The notes under the pieces: generated by a model
Told to the model about the DNA's origin: nothing
The model's input: only the letters and a program-made list of their open reading frames with translations
Databases searched by the model: none
Program-made: the position numbers and the translations under genes
Part shown: piece by piece, positions 15,780 to 24,654 of the stretch
How positions within the stretch are numbered: position 1 is the first letter of the stretch
How the letters are laid out: every line of letters begins with the position of its first letter
Origin: Sphingomonas lenta
Lineage (GTDB): Bacteria > Pseudomonadota > Alphaproteobacteria > Sphingomonadales > Sphingomonadaceae
DNA: 64,000 nucleotides
Assembly: GCF_002288825.1 (NCBI RefSeq)
Contig: NZ_NSLI01000003.1
Coordinates: 248,001 to 312,000, forward strand
Direction: 5' to 3'

Positions 15780-17281
15780 CGATCGAGCGTCTGGAGAAAC
15801 TGCGCGTGGGTGGGGGTGCGGCGCACGGCGTCGGCGACGCTCGCGCGCATGCGGTCGAGCGCGCCCGAGACGCGGCCCATGTCCGCGCCGGCCACGGCGG
15901 GGTTGATGCTCGCGGGCAGGCGGTCGAAGCCCGTGTACATGGCGAGCCAGCTGGCGGGGTGGAACATCTCCCAACGATAGCGGACGAACTCGCCGCGCGC
16001 GTCCCACAGCGCCATCTTGCGTCGGAGCGTCTCGGGCACGGGCATGGCCTGGCAATGCCGCCAGAAGGGCGTGTCGTCGCGGCGGGTAAGCTTGTAGTGG
16101 AGGATGATGAAGTCGCGCACGCGCTCCATCTCGCGCGCGGTGGCGTCGTTGAACTCGTCGGCGAGGGCGGGGGCCATGTCGCGGTCGGGGAAGAGCTCCT
16201 TGAGCCGTTCGATGCCCGTCTCGATCAGGGCGATGCTGGTGGACTCGAGCGGTTCGAGGAAGCCCGAGGCCAGGCCGAGCGCCACGACGTTGCCGCGCCA
16301 AGCCTGCGTGCGGCGGCCCGAGCGGAAGGGGATGCGGCGCGGCTCGATCAGCGGCTCGCCGGGCAGGTCGGCCATGAGCGTGGCGGTGGCCTCGTCCTCG
16401 CTCATCAGCGCGCTCGAATAGACGAGGCCGTTGCCTGCGCGGTGGCGGAGCGGGATGCGCCACTGCCAGCCGGCGCTTTTCGCGTGGGCGCGGGTGTAGG
16501 GCGGCGGGTCGGCGGCGGCGTTCCCCGTCTGCACGGCGATGGCGGCGTCGCAGGGCAGCCACTCGCGCCAGTCCTCGAAGCCGACGCCCATCGCCTCGCC
16601 CAGGAGCATGGAGCGGAAGCCGGTGCAGTCGATGAACAGGTCGCCCTCGACCCGGCGGCCGTCCGCGAGGCGCAACGCGGCGACGCCGGCCGGACCCGGC
16701 TCGACCTCGGCTACGACGGCGTCGATCCGCTCGACTCCCGACGCTTCGGCGTAGGAGCGCAGGTGCTTGGCGAAGAGCGAGGCGTCGAGGTGGATCGCCC
16801 AGTCGTACACCGCGAGCGGGGTGGGCGGATTGGGCTGGGGCAGCGCCATGCGGCCGTGCTCGGCCAGGCTGGCGCCCAGCGAGTATTCGGTGATCGGGCG
16901 GGGGTCGCCCTCCATGCGGCGGCGAAGCCAGAGGTGGTGGAAGGCGACGTCGCCGTAATCCTGGCCGTACAGGCCGAAGGGGTGGATGAAGCCTTCGCCG
17001 ACGCGATGCCAGTCCTGGAACAGGATGCCGAGCTTGGCGGTGGCGCCTGTCGCCTGCATGACGCTCTGGTCGGTCATGCCGAGCTTGGCGTAGAAGCGGC
17101 GGATCGTCGGGATCGTCGCCTCGCCGACGCCGATCGTGCCGATCCCGCTCGACTCGACCAGCGTGATCTTGAGACCCGTGCCGACGAAGTGCCTGGCGAA
17201 CGCGGCCGCGGCCATCCAGCCGGCGGTGCCGCCGCCGACGATCACCAGTTCGCGCACCCGGTCGGGCGATCGTTCAATCAT
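15776..17281 (-). CDS. Flavin-dependent tryptophan-halogenase-like protein 2
   Basis: A 501-aa paralogue of the neighbouring halogenase, with GGGTAGW at residues 16-22, catalytic-type K83 (GATAKLGILFQDW), WQWRIP and SGFLEPLESTSIALI. Sequence divergence from copy 1 is large enough that this is an old duplication. It is first in a two-gene unit; its stop overlaps the start of copy 1. A rho-independent terminator separates it from the receptor gene upstream, so the halogenases may need their own promoter or partial read-through. Confidence 0.85.
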   Translation of the reverse strand: MIERSPDRVRELVIVGGGTAGWMAAAAFARHFVGTGLKITLVESSGIGTIGVGEATIPTIRRFYAKLGMTDQSVMQATGATAKLGILFQDWHRVGEGFIHPFGLYGQDYGDVAFHHLWLRRRMEGDPRPITEYSLGASLAEHGRMALPQPNPPTPLAVYDWAIHLDASLFAKHLRSYAEASGVERIDAVVAEVEPGPAGVAALRLADGRRVEGDLFIDCTGFRSMLLGEAMGVGFEDWREWLPCDAAIAVQTGNAAADPPPYTRAHAKSAGWQWRIPLRHRAGNGLVYSSALMSEDEATATLMADLPGEPLIEPRRIPFRSGRRTQAWRGNVVALGLASGFLEPLESTSIALIETGIERLKELFPDRDMAPALADEFNDATAREMERVRDFIILHYKLTRRDDTPFWRHCQAMPVPETLRRKMALWDARGEFVRYRWEMFHPASWLAMYTGFDRLPASINPAVAGADMGRVSGALDRMRASVADAVRRTPTHAQFLQTLDR

Positions 17282-17322
17282 GCTTCCTCCCGCCGCACCC
17301 AGCCTATCCCATCGACGGTTCG

Positions 17323-17359
17323 GAAAAAACGGCCGGCGGTACTGCGCACGCCGCCGGCC
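17323..17359 (-). terminator. Rho-independent terminator after TonB receptor gene
   Basis: Read on the minus strand: a perfect 9-bp stem GGCCGGCGG/CCGCCGGCC around an 11-base loop, then G and six T (AAAAAA at 17324-17329 on the plus strand). It lies 12 bases beyond the receptor stop. Confidence 0.85.
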
Positions 17360-17371
17360 AGGGGGAGAGGA

Positions 17372-20300
17372 TCAGAAGCGGAACCGGACGCCGGCCGAGT
17401 AGCGCGGCTCGAACTCGTTGAGGTGGCTCAGCTGCCGCGCGTCGTTGTCGAACTGGTAGTAGTAACGCTCGATCTCGCCGAAGATGTTGGACCCGTTCGC
17501 GTAGACCGAGATGTTGGGCGTCACCGCAAAGGTGATGTTCGCGTCGACATACTCCGTCGTGTCCTGGAAGATCGGTATGTCCTGCACCTGGCCCGTCAGG
17601 CGCGGGCTGCGCCGGTTATAGGCGATGCGAGCCTGGAGCCGCCCGTCGTCGTAGAAGAGCGCGGCGTTGTAGATGTGCTTGGAGTTGTCGAAGAACGGGA
17701 AGTCATCCCCGTTCCGCTGCACGTCCGCATCGCCCCGCGAGCTGTCCGCATAGGTGTAGTTAGCGTCCAGGCCGAAGTTGCGGACGAAGCTGTCCGTCTG
17801 GAGAAAGTCGCTCAACGCCAGCTTGGCCGCGACCTCGACGCCCTGGACCTTGCCGCCCTCACCCTGGATCGGGCGAGTGAAGGGCAGGTTGGTGCGGCGG
17901 ATCACGCCGTCGCTGTCCGGGAATGCGCCGTCGTTGAGCGTCTGCGTGGTGACAAAGCTGTCGATGTCGAGCCGGAACGCGCCGACGTTGAGCAACGAGG
18001 CGCGGCCCACATAATACTCGACAGCCAAGTCGTAGTTCTTCGAACGCCAGGGGTTCAGGTTCGGGTTGCCGCTCGAGTTGGCGCTGGTCGCCTCGCGCAC
18101 GCCGATCGGGGCGCGGCCCGGGCCGCCGGGCGAGTCGTTGGTGGCGATGGTGAGGCCGCCGCCGTAGTTGCCCAGATCGAGCGGGATCATCGTCTCGGCG
18201 AACGCGGCGCGCAGCCTCAGATTGTCGGTGACGTTCCACTGGACGTTCACCGTCGGCAGGAAATCGATGTACGTCCGGTCGTCGAAGAAGTCGCCGAGAT
18301 CCTCGTTGGTGTCGCCATAGGGGATGGTCGGGCCGGTGACGTTCTGGCGCACCTTGAGCTTGGTGCGGATCATCTTGATGCCGGCGTTGGCGACGATGTC
18401 CGGGCCGAACTCCATGTTGAGGTTGGCGTAGCCCATCTGCTCGTAGAAGTTCACGTCATAGGTCGAGCCCGGGATGATCACCGGGAAGGCGTTGCCGAAG
18501 ACGCGCTCCTGGAAGGCCAGCGGATCGTTGAAGTCGCGCGGATCGGCGACCCACACGCCTGGGAACCCCTTGGTGACCGAGCCGAAATCCTCGAGGAAGT
18601 AGGTGTTATTGTTCGCCGCGAGGTTGGTCGGGCGGTTGGCGGTGTAGCCCTGGAACACCGTTTGCGGGTTGGTCGCGCTGACCGGCAGGGCGGGGTTGAA
18701 GCTGGGATTGGGCACCTGCTCGCCCGCCGTGCAGCCGGCGAAATTGTCGAGGACGACGTCGATCGCCTTCCACTGCACGGCGCAGCCGTTCGGGTCGGAC
18801 GCGCCGTTCCCGGCGTAGAGCCGCGAGAAGAGATGGTAGACGGAGATCTCCGTCCTGCGGCGGCTGGCGCGCGCGCCGATGTCGACGCGCTTGATGAAGC
18901 CGCCGGCGAGCTCGCCTTCCTTTGAATAGTCGTATGCGCCGTCGAAGCGGAAGGCGTAGATGTCGGACTTGTTGCGGTTGTTGCCCTCCGACGAATAGGC
19001 GGCGACCGTGTAGCTGTTCAGGTTCGCCATATAGTCGCGTAGGGTCGCGTTGGGGCCGAGGCCGCCGCCGATCGGCCGGTCGAACCCGCTCCACACGATG
19101 CTGTTGCGGCCGGAGACGTCGATGTTCAGCTGGGGATCGCGTGCGTAGCCGAGCGGGTTGGGGTCGACGTAGCGGCCGCCGCGCGAGCCCACCACCCCGT
19201 TGGTGAAGCGCCCGGCGTACTGGGACGCGATGTTGGCCGGGTAGAAGGGACCGCGCGTCGGGTCGGCCGAGTTGCGGAACAGCGTGAACGTGTGGTCGGT
19301 CGATCCGTCGGCCGTGCTCTGCCGCCAGTTGGACAGGTCGCCCTGCACCTGCCCGTTGGTATTGAGATAGTCGGCGTCGGCGTAGATGCCGCGGACCGAG
19401 AAGGTGAACGGCCCGCCCTTGTCCCAATCGAGCGCCAGGTTGAAGTTCTTCGACTCCGACTTGATCGAGCGGTTGATGGAGAAGGAGTTCACCCACCATG
19501 CATCGAGCGCGTAGGCGTCCACGTCGTACACGGTCTGGCCGTTCGGCCGCCCGGGGAGGCCGGTGTCGTTGAAGCTGGTGGGGTTGGTCCAGCCCAGGCC
19601 CGTCCAGCGGTTGGAGATGTTCATGCCCGCGCGCAGGTCGTGCTCGATGAAGCGGGTGTAGAAGCCTTCGCCGGTCAGCGTGACGCCGTCGTCGACCTCC
19701 CACTGCACGGCGCCGGACACGCCGAGGCGCTGGCGCTCCACCTCGCGATGGAACGTCTCATAGCCGTGCGGCGCCACCCAGTTGGGGCCGTTGCCGCCCC
19801 AGTCGTTGTTGAGAAACTGCCCGCCGCCGAAGCCGGCATAGTTGTTGCCGAGCGTGAAGTCGCTGTACGCCGCCGTCACCAGCGCGCCGAACCGGCCGCG
19901 GCGGTAGCTGGCGAGGCCACTGACGAGGTAGTCGTCCTGTCGCGTGTCCTCGCCCGTATGGTACTCCGCCTGGCCGGACAGGGTGAGGCCGTCCTGGAAG
20001 TCGAACGGGCGGCGCGTGCGCAGGTCGATCGTGCCCGACACGCCGGACACGGCGTTGCGCAGGTCCTGCGACTTGTACACGACCACGCCGCCGAGCAGCT
20101 GCGCGGGGATGTCGTTGAGGTTGGGTTGCGCGGTGCCGAGATTGGCGGGGGAGAGGTACTGCTCTCCGTTCAGGAGCGTGACCACCTGGGGCAGGCCGCG
20201 GATGTTGGCGGTGGCACCTTCGCCGGCGGAGCGCTGGATCTGGACGCCCGGGATGCGCTGGATCGAGTCGACGATGGTGACGTCGGGCAGCTTGCCGATG

Positions 20301-20557
20301 TCCTGCGCGGAGATGGCGTCGACAATCGCGTCCGAGTTGCGCTTGATGTCGATCGCGCGCGCCTGGCTCGCGCGGATGCCGGTGACGACGATGTCCGTCC
20401 CCTCGCCGGTGACGGGCGCGCCGTCCTGCGTCTGCTCGCTGGGCGCGCCGGCCTCGACGGGCGGCTCGTTCGTGGGCGGCGACACGTCCTGCGCGAAGGC
20501 CGGCGACGCCAGGGCGCTGCTCGCGAGCAGCGTAGCCGCGTGCTTGATGTTCCTCAT
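17372..20557 (-). CDS. TonB-dependent receptor (Caulobacter-type carbohydrate receptor)
   Basis: A 1061-aa outer-membrane receptor. Start at 20557 follows GGAGG. Signal peptide 1-23 (...ASPAFAQ), then a Pro/Glu-rich stretch, a TonB-box region near DIVVTGIRASQARAI, a plug domain with LPDVTIVDSIQRIPGVQIQR and NIRGLPQVVTLLNG, and a long beta-barrel ending in aromatic Phe (...GVRFRF). The large size and the GIRASQ plug motif match the sugar-uptake receptors of Caulobacter and sphingomonads. Likely ligand: an oligosaccharide processed by the GH3 enzyme of this locus. A LacI operator is about 160 bases upstream and a terminator directly downstream. Confidence 0.9.
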   Translation of the reverse strand: MRNIKHAATLLASSALASPAFAQDVSPPTNEPPVEAGAPSEQTQDGAPVTGEGTDIVVTGIRASQARAIDIKRNSDAIVDAISAQDIGKLPDVTIVDSIQRIPGVQIQRSAGEGATANIRGLPQVVTLLNGEQYLSPANLGTAQPNLNDIPAQLLGGVVVYKSQDLRNAVSGVSGTIDLRTRRPFDFQDGLTLSGQAEYHTGEDTRQDDYLVSGLASYRRGRFGALVTAAYSDFTLGNNYAGFGGGQFLNNDWGGNGPNWVAPHGYETFHREVERQRLGVSGAVQWEVDDGVTLTGEGFYTRFIEHDLRAGMNISNRWTGLGWTNPTSFNDTGLPGRPNGQTVYDVDAYALDAWWVNSFSINRSIKSESKNFNLALDWDKGGPFTFSVRGIYADADYLNTNGQVQGDLSNWRQSTADGSTDHTFTLFRNSADPTRGPFYPANIASQYAGRFTNGVVGSRGGRYVDPNPLGYARDPQLNIDVSGRNSIVWSGFDRPIGGGLGPNATLRDYMANLNSYTVAAYSSEGNNRNKSDIYAFRFDGAYDYSKEGELAGGFIKRVDIGARASRRRTEISVYHLFSRLYAGNGASDPNGCAVQWKAIDVVLDNFAGCTAGEQVPNPSFNPALPVSATNPQTVFQGYTANRPTNLAANNNTYFLEDFGSVTKGFPGVWVADPRDFNDPLAFQERVFGNAFPVIIPGSTYDVNFYEQMGYANLNMEFGPDIVANAGIKMIRTKLKVRQNVTGPTIPYGDTNEDLGDFFDDRTYIDFLPTVNVQWNVTDNLRLRAAFAETMIPLDLGNYGGGLTIATNDSPGGPGRAPIGVREATSANSSGNPNLNPWRSKNYDLAVEYYVGRASLLNVGAFRLDIDSFVTTQTLNDGAFPDSDGVIRRTNLPFTRPIQGEGGKVQGVEVAAKLALSDFLQTDSFVRNFGLDANYTYADSSRGDADVQRNGDDFPFFDNSKHIYNAALFYDDGRLQARIAYNRRSPRLTGQVQDIPIFQDTTEYVDANITFAVTPNISVYANGSNIFGEIERYYYQFDNDARQLSHLNEFEPRYSAGVRFRF

Positions 20558-20718
20558 GACCTTCCGTCCTCCCCTTGCGCTTCTTGCCGGGCCCGGTTCC
20601 GCTGGAGAGGCGAGCGGCCGCATCGGCCATCGGCGGCCGCCCGACATCGGTCGCGCCGCCATCTCCTCTCCCGCGCGGAACGCGTTCCGGCGTTTCCACC
20701 CGGCCTTTTCAGCACAAG

Positions 20719-20734
20719 TTGATAACGTTCACAA
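20719..20734 (-). promoter_or_regulatory. LacI-type operator before TonB receptor gene
   Basis: TTGATAACGTTCACAA, the exact reverse complement of the operator before the GH3 gene (11947-11962). It lies 162-177 bases upstream of the receptor start, a position that leaves room for a promoter and a long leader. Confidence 0.72.
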
Positions 20735-20927
20735 GTGGAGATTGCTTCGGTCCAAATACGTGGTCGGGGGCGGTCGGGGCCTGACGCGTCACGAGCGCCG
20801 GCCCGCGAACGTTGGGCCGATCGACCGGTCGGCGTAGCGCGGTTCGCACCCGGTCACGCGTCGGAACCGATGTCGGGAGCATCTTCTGGTGGGAGCTATC
20901 GACGCTAGGCTTCGACGCGTCCGCCGG

Positions 20928-21660
20928 TCACGCCATCCTCGCCGCCTCGTTTACATCGGGCCCGACCGCGGTCGCGCAAGCGATCCGACCCATGGCGACA
21001 TAGTCCGGCTTGCCCGTGCCGAGCACCGGCGGCGCGTCCGTCACACGTATGTCGCGCGGCGGCATCAGCTCGGTGACGCCGTTTGCGCGGCCCCACGCCT
21101 GCAAGCTCGGCGCATCGGCGTCGCGCCTGGTGGTGAACAGCACGAGCTGCTCGCCTTTTCGCGAATCGGGGCGAGTCACGACCGCGTGCTGATGGCCGGG
21201 CCAGGCGCGCGAGGCGTAGCCCTCGACGGCGGGGAGCGACACCATCTCGCCGCCGATCTCGGCGAAGCGCTCGGCGCGGCCGCGGATCGTGACGAAGCCG
21301 GCCTCGTCGGTCGTCACGATGTCGCCCGTGTCGTGCCGGCCGCCCTCGGGCGGTTGCAGCAGGCCGGGCGCGTCGGCCTTGAGGTGGCCGGCCACGATAT
21401 CGGGGCCGCTGACGTGGAGGCGGCCGCCCCCAAGCCCCCCCAAGTCGATGCCGGGCACGGGCTCGACCCGCGCCTCTACGCCGGGCATGAGGCGGCCGAC
21501 GCTGCCGGCCTGGAAGTGCATGGGTGTTCACCGCGATGACGGGCACGGCCTCGGTCGCGCCGCAGCCTTCCAGGATGCGCGGGCCGAACTTCTCGGCGTA
21601 GGTGGCCCGCGTCTCGTCGCGCACGCGCTCGGCGCCCGCGAAGATGCAGCGGAGCGAGTC
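20928..21660 (-). pseudogene. Acyl-ACP synthetase / acyltransferase (Aas-like) C-terminal remnant
   Basis: The minus strand encodes a 5'-truncated, frameshifted piece of an AMP-binding acyl-ACP synthetase. The first part (near 21520-21660) reads SLRCIFAGAERVRDETRATY, then LEGCGATEAVPVIAVNTH, and the frame then shifts to continue AGSVGRLMPGVEARVEPVPG, HDTGDIVTTDEAGFVTIRGR and PPVLGTGKPDYVAM down to a stop at 20928. These are the adenylate-forming motifs of the synthetase half of Aas-type proteins. The acyltransferase and transporter parts are absent. The 5' break coincides with the start of a dispersed repeat at 21661. Confidence 0.75.
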
Positions 21661-21735
21661 GGTACGCGTGAACGAGCGTCCGGTTTCAGGGTCGCCCCAA
21701 GCGGGACCGAACGTCCGCATCCGGGCCTCCGCCGA
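21661..21735 (+). repeat. Dispersed 75-bp repeat, copy A
   Basis: About 75 bases beginning GGTACGCGTGAACGAGCGTC, with 4 differences from the copy at 57846-57920 in the same orientation. It abuts the truncated end of the Aas-like remnant. Confidence 0.75.
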
Positions 21736-21820
21736 CGAGGCGGATACTTCGCAGGACCGTGCGGGGCGAGCTATGCTGACCGCCGGATCCAAGCGTCCGC
21801 CTTTCCACTGGACAAATCGG

Positions 21821-21834
21821 TGGTAGCGCTCACA
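21821..21834 (+). promoter_or_regulatory. Candidate LacI-type operator before GH51 gene
   Basis: TGGTAGCGCTCACA, an imperfect palindrome around AGCGCT, 75-88 bases before the GH51 start. The TGnnAGCGCTnnCA form differs from the AACGTT form of the neighbouring locus, so a different LacI member is likely. Confidence 0.45.
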
Positions 21835-21908
21835 ATGGGCTGGGTCCGTACGAATGCACAGCGGCTGCGGCCCTACACGGCCGGAGAAATGGCGTGGGGA
21901 GGATGAAG

Positions 21909-23507
21909 ATGGACGCGAAACCCAGAAGAGTCGCTACGTGGCTGACCGGTCTGGCGCTGCTCCTCCAGCCGGCGGTGGCGCCTGCCCAGACCAACGCTTC
22001 CCCCGCGGTCCGGCTCAGCGTCCGCGCGGACCAGCCCGGGGCCAAGATCGAGCGCGACATCTTCGGCCAGTTCGCCGAGCATCTCGGCACCGGCATCTAC
22101 GAAGGCGTGTGGGTTGGGCCGAACTCGGCGATACCGAACATACGGGGCATACGCAGCGACGTCGTCCAGGCGCTGCGCGCCATCAAGGTTCCCAATGTCC
22201 GCTGGCCCGGCGGCTGCTTCGCCGACGAGTATCACTGGCGCGAAGGCATCGGGCCGGCCGCCGAGCGGCCCGCCCGCCTGAACGCGAGCTGGGGCGGCGT
22301 GATCGAGCCCAACACGTTCGGCACGCACGAGTTCTTCGACTTCGCCGAGCAGCTGGGCGCCGAGGTCTTCCTGTCCGTCAACATCGGTTCGGGCACCGTC
22401 CAGGAGGCGGCCGACTGGATGGAGTATCTGACCGCTGACAAGCCCACCGCGCTGGCGCAGGAGCGCGCGCGCAACGGCCGCCGGGCACCGTACAAGGTCA
22501 AGTATCTCGGGCTCGGCAACGAGAATTGGGGCTGCGGCGGCGCCATGTCCGCGACGCATTACGTCGAGGAGATGAAGCGGTACGCGCATTACTCACGCAA
22601 CCTCGACCCGGCCCAGACCGGCGCGAACGCGATGAAGCGGGTCGCCGTCGGATGGGACAGCGGCAACAGCGACTACACCGAAGAGGTGATGAAGGCCTGG
22701 AAGGGCAAGGTGTGGAGCTGGGACATCGAAGGCGTGTCGCTGCACGCCTACACGATCCCGAACAGCTGGGAGCGCAAAGGTCCGAGCGTCGGCTTCGGCG
22801 AGGACCAATATGCCAAGGGGATCAAGGCCACCCTTCAGATGAAGGACTGGATCGGCAAGCAGAGCGCGATCATGGACCGCTACGATCCCGAAAAGAAGCT
22901 CGGCCTGTACGTGGACGAGTGGGGCATCTGGGTCGATCCCAACCCCGGCAGCAATCCCGGCTTCCTCCAGCAGCAGAACACGCTTCGCGACGCGATCATC
23001 GCCGCGCTGAACCTCAACATCTTCATGCGCAACGCCGACAGGGTGCGCGGCACCAACATCGCGCAGATGGTGAACGTGCTCCAGGCCATGATCCTGACGG
23101 ACGGCCCCCGCATGGTGCTGACGCCGACCTATCACGTGTACCACATGTACGTCCCGTTCCAGGGTGCGACCGTCGTTCCGGTGAGCTTCGAAGCCGGCAG
23201 CTACCGCTTCGGCGACGTCGAGGTGCCGCGCGTCGACGCCGTCGCCGCCCGCGACGCGTCGGGCGGGCTGTGGCTGGCGCTCACCAACGTCGACCCGAAC
23301 CGCCCGGCCCGCTTCAGCGCCTCCGTCGCGGGCGTGCCGGCCCGCAGCGCGCAGGGTCGGATCCTCACCGGGACGGCGGTCGACGCCCATAACGGCTTCG
23401 CCGATCCCGACCGGGTGGCGCCGCGGCCGTTCAGCGGTCGCGCATCCGGCGGGCAGCTCCATTTCGATCTGCCGGCGAAGTCGATCGCGGTGGTGCAGGT
23501 CAGGTAG
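21909..23507 (+). CDS. GH51 alpha-L-arabinofuranosidase, secreted
   Basis: A 532-aa enzyme with signal peptide (ending ...VAPAQ). The barrel shows IFGQFAEHLGTGIYEGVWVG, NVRWPGGCFADEYHWREGIGP, the acid/base Glu in YLGLGNENWGCGG and the nucleophile Glu in YVDEWGIW, all diagnostic of GH51. A C-terminal beta domain ends the protein. Start: the ATG at 21909 has GGGGAGG about 7 bases upstream, while the ATG at 21903 is too close to it. Role: removal of arabinose side chains from arabinoxylan or arabinan oligosaccharides. It heads a plus-strand run with two esterases. Confidence 0.92.
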   Translation: MDAKPRRVATWLTGLALLLQPAVAPAQTNASPAVRLSVRADQPGAKIERDIFGQFAEHLGTGIYEGVWVGPNSAIPNIRGIRSDVVQALRAIKVPNVRWPGGCFADEYHWREGIGPAAERPARLNASWGGVIEPNTFGTHEFFDFAEQLGAEVFLSVNIGSGTVQEAADWMEYLTADKPTALAQERARNGRRAPYKVKYLGLGNENWGCGGAMSATHYVEEMKRYAHYSRNLDPAQTGANAMKRVAVGWDSGNSDYTEEVMKAWKGKVWSWDIEGVSLHAYTIPNSWERKGPSVGFGEDQYAKGIKATLQMKDWIGKQSAIMDRYDPEKKLGLYVDEWGIWVDPNPGSNPGFLQQQNTLRDAIIAALNLNIFMRNADRVRGTNIAQMVNVLQAMILTDGPRMVLTPTYHVYHMYVPFQGATVVPVSFEAGSYRFGDVEVPRVDAVAARDASGGLWLALTNVDPNRPARFSASVAGVPARSAQGRILTGTAVDAHNGFADPDRVAPRPFSGRASGGQLHFDLPAKSIAVVQVR

Positions 23508-23572
23508 CGAAGCGCTCGCAACCCCGCTCCACCGACGCGATAGAGACACGCCTCGTGACCGGGAGATCCACC

Positions 23573-24541
23573 ATGAGCATGATGTCGCGAACCCGGTCCG
23601 TCCCGCGCCCGCCGCGCCGGGCGGCCACGCTGCTCGCGGCGTTCGCGATCGCCGCGGCCGGCCTTTCCGCGCCGGCATGCGCGCAGGACGACCGCATGAC
23701 GCCGATCGCGACGCCCGCGCAGCCGGGGGCGATCGCGCTGAACACCGGCCCCTTGCCGGGCGTGATCGCGCAGGAGTCCTGGCATCGCCAATATGGGAGC
23801 GTGTTCGCCCGCAACGTGACGGTGGCGACGCTCACGCCGTTCCCGCCCGACCGGGCCAGGGCGACGGGTGCGGCGGTGATCGTCGCGCCCGGCGGCGGCT
23901 TCCGCACCCTGTCGATGGAGAATGAGGGCTGGAACGTTGCGCGAGCCCTGGCCGCAAAGGGCGTCGCGGCGTTCGTGCTGAAATACCGGCTCAACCAGAC
24001 GCCGGCCGACATGGCCGGGTTCGAGGAGTCGATGCGACGCATGTTCTCCGGCGCGCCCCGCGCGTCCCGGACCTCCTCGGGCGATCCGGCCGCGGGCTTG
24101 GCTGCGCAGGTCGCCGACGCGCGCGCCGCCTTCGCGCTCGTCCGGGCGCGGGCACCGCAGTGGAACATCGATCCCGACCGGATCGGGATGCTGGGCTTCT
24201 CCGCCGGGGCCATGCTGACGGTGGCGACGGCGCTTTCCGCGTCGGACGCCAGGCCGGCATTCATCGGCAACATCTACGGCCCGCTCGCGCCGACGGCGGT
24301 GCGGTCGGACGCGCCGCCTTTGTTCGTAGCGCTGGCCGCCGACGATCCCCTGTTCGGCGACGGCGGGTTCGGCTTGGTCGAGAGCTGGAGGCGAGCCAGG
24401 CGGCCGGTCGAGTTCCACCTGTACGAGCAGGGCGGGCACGGGTTCGGCATGTACCCGAAGACGACCACCAGCACCGGCTGGTTCGACGCCTTCGTGCGCT
24501 GGATCGGGATGCATGGGCATCTCGGTCCGGCCCAGCCCTAA
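23573..24541 (+). CDS. Secreted alpha/beta-hydrolase esterase (acetylxylan-esterase-like)
   Basis: A 322-aa protein with signal peptide (...APACAQ). The oxyanion segment IVAPGGGFRTLSMENEGW, nucleophile elbow GFSAGAM, Asp region LAADDPLFGD and His in GGHGFGMY form a complete triad. The layout fits the BD-FAE / acetylxylan esterase-like group that deacetylates hemicellulose. ATG 23573 follows GGGAGA at 6-7 bases. It follows GH51 by 65 bases, consistent with co-transcription and joint attack on decorated xylan. Confidence 0.82.
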   Translation: MSMMSRTRSVPRPPRRAATLLAAFAIAAAGLSAPACAQDDRMTPIATPAQPGAIALNTGPLPGVIAQESWHRQYGSVFARNVTVATLTPFPPDRARATGAAVIVAPGGGFRTLSMENEGWNVARALAAKGVAAFVLKYRLNQTPADMAGFEESMRRMFSGAPRASRTSSGDPAAGLAAQVADARAAFALVRARAPQWNIDPDRIGMLGFSAGAMLTVATALSASDARPAFIGNIYGPLAPTAVRSDAPPLFVALAADDPLFGDGGFGLVESWRRARRPVEFHLYEQGGHGFGMYPKTTTSTGWFDAFVRWIGMHGHLGPAQP

Positions 24542-24654
24542 CACCCCCGTCGAGCAGCGGCTCGTTCGGACGGTGACCGACCCGCGACGGCGGTTCCGAT
24601 GCGCCCTGTCGTGCCCGCGGGCGACGACGCCCGACCAGGAGGAGAGGAACGCCC

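Noticed and set aside
15806..18925. Very long plus-strand open frame (over 1000 codons) antisense to the halogenases and receptor
   Set aside because: Composition is Arg/Ala/Gly/Asp-rich without domains. The minus strand encodes clear enzymes; high GC makes antisense stops rare.
20735..20927. Searched for a gene between the receptor operator and the Aas remnant
   Set aside because: No frame with protein-like composition or ribosome site; treated as spacer.
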